A DNA stretch of 11,585 nt from an uncultured Archangium sp. (GTDB lineage: Bacteria > Myxococcota > Myxococcia > Myxococcales > Myxococcaceae), in assembly GCA_946479335.1 (NCBI GenBank), contig CAMLFP010000162.1, positions 1 through 11,585 of the forward strand. Reading direction: 5' to 3'. The translations under genes and the position numbers were made by a program. The notes beneath the pieces are model-generated. The model searched no databases. It was not told the origin of the DNA and saw nothing but the letters and a program-made list of their open reading frames with translations. Positions 6,697-11,585 of the stretch are shown here, piece after piece (the stretch's first letter is position 1; each line of letters starts with the position of its first letter).

Positions 6697-8346
6697 TCAG
6701 CGGCGGCGGTTCTTCTTCTTGTTCTCCTTCTCGCGCTTGCGCTTGTCCTTCAGCGCCTTGCGCTCGGCGTCGCTCAGGCCGCCCTTCTGCGGGCCCAGCG
6801 AGTAGCCCTGCATGCGCGCCTGCGCCAACTGCGCCTGGCTCATCGGCGGCGTGTAGCCCTTGGGCAGGCCGGCCGGCATCTGCATCGGCATGCCCGGCAT
6901 CCCTCCGCCGGCGCCGAGCGCCTGCGCCATCATCGGGTCGGCACCGAAGAGCGACGAGAGGTCCATGTTCTTCATCTGGTTCATCTGACCCAGCTGCTTG
7001 AAGAACGGCAGCTTCCCGAGAATGCCGGGGTTCTGCCCGATGGCGCCCATCATCTGCTGCATGCCGGAGAACTTCTGCATCAGCTCGCCGACCTCCTGCG
7101 GGCTGCGGCCGGAGCCCTTCGCGATGCGCTCCGCGCGCCCCTTGTTGATGCGGTGGGGCTCGAGGCGCTCCTGCTCGGTCATCGAGTTGTAGATGGAGTC
7201 GATCTTGTCGAGCTCCTTCTCGTTCGGGTTGAGCTGCTCGCTCATCTCGCCGAGGAACGGCATCTTCTCGAGCAGATCCTTCAGCGGGCCCATTTTGCGC
7301 ACCGTGCGGATCTGCTCCATGAAGTCCTTCATGTTGAAGCGCCCGGAGAGCAGCTTCTTCGCGTCTTCTTCGGCCTTGGCCTGATCGACGACGCCCTCGA
7401 AGTCCTTCATCAGGCCGACCACGTCGCCGAACCCGAGGATGCGTGAGGCCAGGCCGCTCGGCCGGAACTCCTCCAGCTTGTCCATCCCCTCGCCCATGCC
7501 GAGGAACTTGATGGGCTTGCCGGTGACCTCCTTGATCGACAGCGCCGCGCCGCCGCGCGCGTCACCGTCGAGCTTGGTCAAGATGAAGCCGTCGATCGCC
7601 AGGCGCCGGTTGAACTCGGCGGCGGTCTTGACCGCGTCCTGACCGATCATCGCGTCGGAGACGAAGATGATGTTCTCCGGCTTGATGGTGGCCTTGATCG
7701 CCTCCAGCTCGGTCATCAGGGCGTCGTCGATGGCGAGGCGGCCGGCGGTGTCGACGATCACCGTGTCGATCTTCTCGGCGCGCGCCTTCTCGTAGGCCTT
7801 CTTCGCAAGCTCCGGAGGCTGCAGCCCCGGCTCGTGGAAGACGGGCACGCCCAGCTTCTCGCCGAGCACCTTGAGCTGATCGACGGCGGCGGGGCGGTAG
7901 ATGTCGGCGGCCACCAGCAACAGCGAGCGCCCTTCGCTCTTCAACTTGTTGGCCAGCTTGCCGGTGGTGGTGGTCTTACCGGAGCCCTGCAGACCGACCA
8001 TCATGATGCCGCTGACCTGCCCGCGCGGCTTGAGGTTGAGCGAGGTGTCGACCGGCCCCATCAGGGCCTCCAGCTCGTCGTGGCAGATCTTCACGAAGTG
8101 ATCGCCCGGCGAGACCTTCACCTTCTTGCCGTCTTTGCCGGTGATGGTGGTGTTGACGAGCGCGCCCTGCGCCTGCTCACGCACGCGGGCCACGAACTTC
8201 TTCACCACGTCGAACGACACGTCGGCTTCGAGCAGCGACACGCGGATGTCGCGGAGCGACTCGTCGATCAGCTCCGGCGTCAGCTCCGCCTTGCCGAGGA
8301 GCCGATTCTTCGCCGCGCGAAACCCTTTGGAGACCGTTTCCAGCAT
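6697..8346 (-). CDS. ffh: Signal recognition particle protein Ffh (SRP54)
   Basis: A 549-residue GTPase that binds 4.5S RNA and signal sequences of nascent membrane and secreted proteins and docks with FtsY. The N domain (1-105) is followed by the G domain: P-loop GLQGSGKT (118-125), DTAGR (199-203), TKLDGDARGG (257-266) and GMGEG (283-287). The M domain (about 335-435) contains the RNA-binding GSGRSPQEV segment (411-419) and Met-rich helices. Unusual points are an insert of roughly nine residues in the N domain around TGKDGKKVKV (69-78) and a C-terminal extension of about 110 residues (Met/Gly/Pro-rich, then a Lys/Arg-rich tail); E. coli Ffh is about 450 residues. The ATG at 8346 is chosen because the conserved N-terminal helix starts there and AGGAG lies seven bases upstream. 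An in-frame start at 8394 would add a non-conserved segment running up to the tRNA gene. Confidence 0.97.
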   Translation of the reverse strand: MLETVSKGFRAAKNRLLGKAELTPELIDESLRDIRVSLLEADVSFDVVKKFVARVREQAQGALVNTTITGKDGKKVKVSPGDHFVKICHDELEALMGPVDTSLNLKPRGQVSGIMMVGLQGSGKTTTTGKLANKLKSEGRSLLLVAADIYRPAAVDQLKVLGEKLGVPVFHEPGLQPPELAKKAYEKARAEKIDTVIVDTAGRLAIDDALMTELEAIKATIKPENIIFVSDAMIGQDAVKTAAEFNRRLAIDGFILTKLDGDARGGAALSIKEVTGKPIKFLGMGEGMDKLEEFRPSGLASRILGFGDVVGLMKDFEGVVDQAKAEEDAKKLLSGRFNMKDFMEQIRTVRKMGPLKDLLEKMPFLGEMSEQLNPNEKELDKIDSIYNSMTEQERLEPHRINKGRAERIAKGSGRSPQEVGELMQKFSGMQQMMGAIGQNPGILGKLPFFKQLGQMNQMKNMDLSSLFGADPMMAQALGAGGGMPGMPMQMPAGLPKGYTPPMSQAQLAQARMQGYSLGPQKGGLSDAERKALKDKRKREKENKKKNRRR

Positions 8347-8353
8347 GCGCGCG

Positions 8354-8358
8354 CTCCT
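8354..8358 (-). promoter_or_regulatory. Ribosome binding site for ffh
   Basis: AGGAG on the minus strand, seven bases before the ATG at 8346. It settles the start against the longer in-frame alternative at 8394. Confidence 0.7.
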
Positions 8359-8394
8359 ACACCAAAACGCGCGAACTGCTACACACGCGCGCAC

Positions 8395-8482
8395 GCGAGG
8401 GTGGCGGAACTGGCATACGCAGCAGACTTAAAATCTGCGGGCCCTTCACTGGGTCGTACGGGTTCGACTCCCGTCCCTCGCA
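8395..8482 (+). tRNA. trnL: tRNA-Leu (anticodon UAA)
   Basis: An 88-base class II tRNA. The acceptor stem pairs GCGAGGG (8395-8401) with CCCTCGC (8475-8481), followed by discriminator A at 8482; CCA is not encoded. The D-arm has the typical TGGCGGAA...GGCA pattern. The anticodon stem GCAGA (8422-8426)/TCTGC (8434-8438) encloses loop CTTAAAA with anticodon TAA at 8429-8431. A long variable arm of the leucine type follows, then the T stem ACGGG/CCCGT around TTCGACT. It reads UUA and, by wobble, UUG codons. The gene lies on the strand opposite both neighbours, 48 bases from the ffh start and two bases from the stop codon of the next gene, so transcripts entering ffh from upstream would be antisense to it. 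Confidence 0.97.
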
Positions 8483-8484
8483 CT

Positions 8485-9579
8485 TCAGGGAGCCGTCGCG
8501 CGGTCCTTCTTCTTCTTGGGCACCACCAGGCCTGAGCTCAGGCGCTTGAGCACCACGTCGCGCTGCCGCTGCTTGTAGCGCTCGTGCGAGTTCTCGCCCT
8601 TCTCGTTCTCGGCGGCCGTCTTCTCGTCGGAGATCTGGAACTCGCAGGTCGCCAGCGTGACGCGGCACTTGCGCTCCCGGGTGTCGTCGATCGCCGGCGG
8701 GAGGAACGCGTCGAGCCGCAGCGGCACGTCGGCCACGAAGTTCAACACGCGGTAGGTCGCGCCCGAGAACGCATTCTTCTGCCCCTGCGCCGCCTCGCGC
8801 TCCTCGTAGTCGAGGTCGAGGTGGAGCTGCCGCGCGTACTTCTTGAAGTTCGGGTAGCGCTTCACCAGATCCTTGAACCTGATGAGCGTGTTGTCGGTCT
8901 GCGCGGGCACCACGAAGTTGAAGGGCAACAGCCGCTGCGTGAGGAAGTACAGCGTGGGGATGACGTCGTCGCGGTCCTTCACGATGATGCGGAAGCGCGT
9001 GCGGTCGTAGACCACCGCCGCCGTCGAATCGCGCTTGGCCAGCAGCTTGGTGATGGTCGACTCGCGCGACTTGATGGAGTCGGAGAAGTCGACGATCGGC
9101 AGGCCCTTGGCCTTCGCGTCAGCGATGGTCGCCACCACGCGGTCGGTCACCAGCTGCGAGATCTTCGACTCGGGGATACCGACGTTGAACAGCACCTCGC
9201 GCGCCTCGATGTGCTGGATGACGTGCATCGTCTTGAGCACGATGCAGGCGATCTTCCGCAGGCGGCGATCGATGTGGCCCGACGCGAAGAGGAACAGGTC
9301 GTGGATCATGTTCGGGTTCGCGACGGCGTCGGCGACCCGGTAGTTGAACGTCTTGCGCAGGTACTCCACCGCGCTCGCCAGCACCGAGCGCACCCACGCC
9401 TCGTCGGCTTCATTCGACGGGTCGATCTGCTGCAACCGCAAGAAGCGATCGACCTCGTCCCACGTGGCGAAGTGCATGCGCCGCCACTCGACGATGGAGC
9501 CGCCGCGCAAGATGAGGCGGATACGCTCGAGCTCCTTGAGCCCCATCTCCTCCACCCGGCGCACGGGGAGATCAGGCAT
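8485..9579 (-). CDS. Conserved protein with a divergent RelA/SpoT-like (alarmone synthetase fold) region
   Basis: A 364-residue protein from the ATG at 9579, with no signal peptide or membrane segment. Residues about 10-165 are mostly helical. Residues 168-336 follow the RelA/SpoT synthetase pattern: Lys170-x3-Ser174-x3-Lys178 (as in PKHIYSIYKKM), then YDRTRFRIIV with Asp192 and Arg197 (as in DLVAVRIIV), RFKDLV (234-239, as in GRFKDYI), CEFQIS with Glu313 (as in VEVQIRT) and SHERYK (331-336, as in AAHWKYK). The Arg of the RxK motif is Ser168 and the NGYQS loop is not recognisable, so canonical (p)ppGpp synthesis is doubtful. The C-terminus is Lys-rich. I recall a myxobacterial family (possibly TIGR04552) with such proteins but cannot verify it. 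In-frame GTG starts at 9645, 9618, 9606 and 9594 and an ATG at 9546 are possible; 9645 directly abuts a terminator and is unlikely. No clear Shine-Dalgarno supports any choice. Confidence 0.75.
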   Translation of the reverse strand: MPDLPVRRVEEMGLKELERIRLILRGGSIVEWRRMHFATWDEVDRFLRLQQIDPSNEADEAWVRSVLASAVEYLRKTFNYRVADAVANPNMIHDLFLFASGHIDRRLRKIACIVLKTMHVIQHIEAREVLFNVGIPESKISQLVTDRVVATIADAKAKGLPIVDFSDSIKSRESTITKLLAKRDSTAAVVYDRTRFRIIVKDRDDVIPTLYFLTQRLLPFNFVVPAQTDNTLIRFKDLVKRYPNFKKYARQLHLDLDYEEREAAQGQKNAFSGATYRVLNFVADVPLRLDAFLPPAIDDTRERKCRVTLATCEFQISDEKTAAENEKGENSHERYKQRQRDVVLKRLSSGLVVPKKKKDRATAP

Positions 9580-9647
9580 GAGCGTCTGGTGCACGTTGGC
9601 GTTCACGACGCCAGCCACTATGCGGCCCGGGCCGCCGTACGCCACGC

Positions 9648-9682
9648 AAAAAGAAACCGCCCCGGAGTTTCCTCCGGGGCGG
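9648..9682 (-). terminator. Strong intrinsic terminator after the MORN-like gene
   Basis: Perfect 11-base arms CCGCCCCGGAG (9657-9667) and CTCCGGGGCGG (9672-9682) enclose a TTTC loop (GAAA on the minus strand). Read on the minus strand the stem is followed by TTTCTTTTT (9656-9648). It lies 30 bases past the stop of the gene at 9712-10137 and ends just before the start region of the next minus-strand gene, separating the two transcription units. Confidence 0.9.
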
Positions 9683-9711
9683 CGTCTCGACTCACAGCGT
9701 CGAAGCGTGGA

Positions 9712-10137
9712 TCAGTTGGTCTTCGTGCCGGTGACCGGCTGGCCCGACTGGTTGAAGGCCTGCGCCGACACCATCACGCCGTTGTTCCAGAGCTCGACGG
9801 TCGCGGGCTGGCCGTTCGCGTGGAACTTCACGCGCTGCCCGTCCCACTTGTCGGCCTTGAAGTTGACCGTGCCGACCTTCACGCCCTGGCGGTTGTAGGT
9901 CGTCCACAGGCCGACGCGCTGGCCGTTCTGCATCTGGCCGACGGCCTGCTTCTGGCCGTTGTCCCAGTACACGACGAACTCGCCCTGCGGCGTGCGGTTC
10001 GGCGTGGCGCAGTACGCCGACTCCATGGTCGAGCCGACGCCGCCGACCTGCGTGGTGCCAGCCTGACAGTTCACATCTGCAGCGAAGGCCGGAACAGCGA
10101 ACAGCGACAGCGCGGCGATCATCATCTTGGTCTTCAT
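9712..10137 (-). CDS. Small secreted MORN-like repeat protein (YwqK-antitoxin-like family)
   Basis: A 141-residue protein with a clear Sec signal peptide (MKTKMMIAALSLFAVPAFA, cleavage after AFA at 19). The mature part holds two cysteines (24 and 43) and then short repeats of the MORN_2 kind: GEFVVYWDNGQ (52-62), NGQRVGLWTTYNRQG (71-85), DGQRVKFHANGQ (99-110) and a last ELWNNG unit. Such repeats fold as beta-hairpins and are annotated in many genomes as YwqK-type antitoxin. No toxin gene is adjacent and the protein is exported, so an antitoxin role is unlikely here; function is unknown. The start at 10137 is supported by GAGAGGA nine bases upstream and by the signal peptide. It may share a transcript with the Cys-rich lipoprotein 77 bases upstream and is closed by the terminator at 9648-9682. 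Confidence 0.8.
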   Translation of the reverse strand: MKTKMMIAALSLFAVPAFAADVNCQAGTTQVGGVGSTMESAYCATPNRTPQGEFVVYWDNGQKQAVGQMQNGQRVGLWTTYNRQGVKVGTVNFKADKWDGQRVKFHANGQPATVELWNNGVMVSAQAFNQSGQPVTGTKTN

Positions 10138-10146
10138 ATTGGTTGG

Positions 10147-10153
10147 TCCTCTC
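10147..10153 (-). promoter_or_regulatory. Ribosome binding site for the MORN-like gene
   Basis: GAGAGGA on the minus strand, nine bases before the ATG at 10137. It decides this start against a longer in-frame GTG at 10218 that would overlap the preceding stop and bury the signal peptide. Confidence 0.65.
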
Positions 10154-10214
10154 TGACTTGTTCTTTGGTCTGGGGCGTCAGACGACGATTCAGACGCACC
10201 CGTGGGTTTCTTGT

Positions 10215-11111
10215 TCACGGAGTCGTGCCGGCGATGCCCGCCACACCCGACACGCAGGCTTCGTTGCCGTTCGTGAAGCGGAAGCCGGCGGTGAAGGCCG
10301 CGGCGCTGCTCGAGCAGAGCACCACGCGGTAGTTCAGGATCTTGCCGTTCGCCACGTACGACGAGGCGCGCATGTTGGTGCCGATGGTGAACGTGGTCTG
10401 GGCGCCCGTGCTGTCGAAGTACGAGAGCTTGTCCTGCTCCGTCGCACCCGAAGAATCCCAGTCGCGATCGGTGCGGTAGATCTGCAGGTCATAGCGGTGC
10501 ACGAACGAGGTCGTGTTGCAGAACGTGGCGTCGTTCGGCGTGCCGCTGCTCGAGGGCGTGGCACCCGCGGCCGCGAAGATCACCGGGCCCGTGCTGGCCG
10601 ACGACCAGGTCGACGCCGCGGTGAAGTTGGCGCAGGTGTCAGCGGTGATCGACGCGCAGTGACCCGTCGAATCACACTCGCTGCCGTAGCCACAGCTCGA
10701 GGGCTGCGGGTCGGTGGTGGTGCACGCCGCCGGCCCGGGGGCCGTGCCCTGCGACGCGCTGCAGGTGTGCGTCTGGTAGTTGCAGAACGGGGTGGCGCTG
10801 TCGGCCGTCGCGCACAGCGAGTTGTCGACCAGCGGCGTGCAGCCGCAGAACAGCGCGCCCGTGCCCGCGTCGGCGTCGGAGGAGATCGCCGCGCAGTGCT
10901 TCTCGCTCGTCGGGCACTCCGAGTCGCCCGTGCACGTGTAGCGGCACTCGTTCAGGCCCGGGTGGCACGCGAGGCCGGTGGCGCAATTGTCATCACTGCT
11001 GCAAGCTGCACCTTCAGAACCACCGTCAGAGCCGCCGATGATCTCGCCACAGCCCGTGGCGAACGCCAGCGCGGCGGTCGTAAACAGCAGACCCAGTTTC
11101 ATGTTCTTCAT
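10215..11111 (-). CDS. Cysteine-rich lipoprotein
   Basis: A 298-residue protein with a lipoprotein signal (MKNMKLGLLFTTAALAFATGC, lipid-accepting Cys21), followed by a Gly/Ser-rich tether. Residues 36-160 carry 17 further cysteines spaced 2-16 residues apart, in units like CSSDDNCATGLAC and CTGDSECP. These resemble the small disulfide-rich modules common in myxobacterial surface lipoproteins. Residues about 165-298 form a second domain with few cysteines (three) and a beta-rich look, including FVHRYDLQIYRTDRDW and a FTAGFRFTNG segment near the end. I do not recognise a named family or a catalytic motif. The probable location is the outer membrane or cell surface. The start at 11111 has GAGGGG nine bases upstream; an alternative ATG three codons later would not change the signal. 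The small secreted gene lies downstream on the same strand. Confidence 0.8.
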   Translation of the reverse strand: MKNMKLGLLFTTAALAFATGCGEIIGGSDGGSEGAACSSDDNCATGLACHPGLNECRYTCTGDSECPTSEKHCAAISSDADAGTGALFCGCTPLVDNSLCATADSATPFCNYQTHTCSASQGTAPGPAACTTTDPQPSSCGYGSECDSTGHCASITADTCANFTAASTWSSASTGPVIFAAAGATPSSSGTPNDATFCNTTSFVHRYDLQIYRTDRDWDSSGATEQDKLSYFDSTGAQTTFTIGTNMRASSYVANGKILNYRVVLCSSSAAAFTAGFRFTNGNEACVSGVAGIAGTTP

Positions 11112-11120
11112 GTCTTATAA

Positions 11121-11126
11121 CCCCTC
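11121..11126 (-). promoter_or_regulatory. Ribosome binding site for the Cys-rich lipoprotein
   Basis: GAGGGG on the minus strand, nine bases before the ATG at 11111, in an otherwise AT-richer leader (11112-11165) that is the likely promoter region. No confident -35/-10 pair could be assigned. Confidence 0.5.
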
Positions 11127-11167
11127 AGAACTACGTTGTTTTGAGACACTCTTACCGACACAACAAT

Positions 11168-11218
11168 CATCAGACCCGACGACGCTGACAGCCTGAGCCA
11201 GCGACGACGGGTCTGATG
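11168..11218. repeat. 51-base imperfect inverted repeat
   Basis: Arms of 20 bases (11168-11187 and 11199-11218) flank an 11-base loop. The outer 11 bases (CATCAGACCCG) pair perfectly; then come a mismatch, two pairs, a mismatch and five more pairs. It sits between the AgmX-like gene end and the lipoprotein start. It could terminate the right-hand minus-strand gene, since it is about 62 bases past that stop and followed by a modestly T-rich ATTGTTGTG, or it could be a protein-binding site. The 168-base region 11112-11279 holds nothing else I can support. Confidence 0.6.
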
Positions 11219-11279
11219 GACTCCAGCAATCTACGGGCCGAAACCAGCCACGAGTTGTACGGACTTCGGCGGCCGACCT

Positions 11280-11585
11280 TCAGAACTTAAACGGAAACGA
11301 GACAGGTTCGCCCTGCTTTTTGTGCTTCGGGAACGTCCACGTCTTGATGAGTCCTCCGATGCAGGTCGCGATCGGCGTGCCCTTGAACTCATCGGAGGCC
11401 ACGCTGATGTTCGAGGTCTTCCCGCTCGTCTGGATCTGCCACTTCATCACCAACTTGCCAGACAGGCTGGGGTCGGCGTCCTTCTGCTTCTTCACGCAGC
11501 TGGCCAGATCCGCCTTGTGCGAGAGCACCCCTTCCATGATGTCGGAGTTCTCGAGCGCGTCTTTCACCCCCGCGCCACCGCCCGG
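11280..11585 (-). CDS. AgmX/PglI-type C-terminal domain protein (5' part outside window)
   Basis: The frame stays open to the right edge, so only the last 101 residues are visible. They begin with a Gly-rich linker (PGGGAG) and then a domain of about 90 residues. The pattern is: a helix with a Cys (ASCVKKQ), PSLSGKLVMKWQI, a glycine turn, an ISVASDEF strand, a second Cys (IATCIGGLI), then TWTFPKHKKQGEP and VSFPFKF at the very end. This matches the TonB-like C-terminal domain known from myxobacterial AgmX/PglI-type proteins, where the two conserved cysteines probably pair. Such proteins often carry this domain after a long Gly/Pro-rich region and act in the periplasm or envelope, some in gliding motility. 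The function of this copy cannot be set without its N-terminus. An internal GTG at 11567 is not the likely start because the linker continues upstream. Confidence 0.75.
   Translation of the reverse strand, partial: PGGGAGVKDALENSDIMEGVLSHKADLASCVKKQKDADPSLSGKLVMKWQIQTSGKTSNISVASDEFKGTPIATCIGGLIKTWTFPKHKKQGEPVSFPFKF

Noticed and set aside
9712..10137. Toxin-antitoxin module based on the YwqK-antitoxin-like repeats.
   Set aside because: The protein is exported by a signal peptide and no toxin gene is adjacent; the family name is a database label.
10144..10206. Short inverted repeats and repeated CAGACG motifs between the two secreted genes, as a possible terminator.
   Set aside because: Stems are only about five bases and lack a T-run on the minus strand, so I do not call a terminator.
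10138..10218. GTG start at 10218 for the MORN-like protein, overlapping the lipoprotein stop as GTGA.
   Set aside because: It would add 27 polar residues before a textbook signal peptide, and the ATG at 10137 has its own GAGAGGA site.
8584..10332. A 582-codon open frame on the plus strand.
   Set aside because: It runs antisense across the RelA/SpoT-like, MORN-like and lipoprotein genes and the terminator. Its Arg/His/Leu/Val-heavy translation is typical of a shadow frame in high-GC DNA.
1..11585. CRISPR array, insertion sequence, prophage or integrase site, including at the tRNA gene.
   Set aside because: No regularly spaced repeats, transposase or integrase reading frames, or duplicated tRNA 3' end were seen in the window.

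Overview
The window is high-GC DNA and looks like a chromosomal segment of a myxobacterium (Myxococcota, probably Cystobacterineae). I base this on the strong G/C third-position bias, the many secreted proteins and lipoproteins, an Ffh with a long Met/Gly/Lys-rich tail, and a C-terminal domain of the AgmX/PglI type. The species assignment is inference. I see no phage genes, insertion sequences or CRISPR arrays.

Layout. (1) 3-1178 (+) is the 3' part of a cytochrome-c-like/copper type II monooxygenase fusion. It runs tail to tail, with 6 bases between stops, into (2) a two-gene minus-strand operon: ung (uracil-DNA glycosylase, 2399-3097) followed by a lipoprotein of the pectinacetylesterase/Notum family (1185-2402), joined by a GTGA overlap. 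(3) Divergent from ung are two tandem DUF4140/DUF4139 secreted proteins (3149-5047 and 5044-6603), joined by an ATGA overlap with a strong AGGAGG site. (4) A hairpin/REP-like element (6604-6655) separates them from ffh (6697-8346, minus), the protein subunit of the signal recognition particle. (5) A plus-strand tRNA-Leu(UAA) at 8395-8482 is wedged between the ffh start and the stop of (6), a conserved cytoplasmic-type protein (8485-9579, minus). Its residue pattern matches the alarmone synthetase domain of RelA/SpoT proteins at several catalytic positions but lacks others. (7) A strong intrinsic terminator (9648-9682) ends the next minus-strand unit: a Cys-rich lipoprotein (10215-11111) and a small secreted MORN-like/YwqK-type protein (9712-10137). 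(8) After a 168-base intergenic region with a 51-base imperfect palindrome comes the C-terminal end of an AgmX/PglI-type protein (11280-11585, minus, cut by the window edge).

The genes do not form one pathway. Housekeeping functions (ung, ffh, tRNA-Leu) alternate with envelope or secreted proteins. The most interesting items are the divergent RelA/SpoT-like protein beside the tRNA gene, the coupled DUF4139 pair, the tRNA placed antisense between two minus-strand genes, and the large palindrome near the right end.
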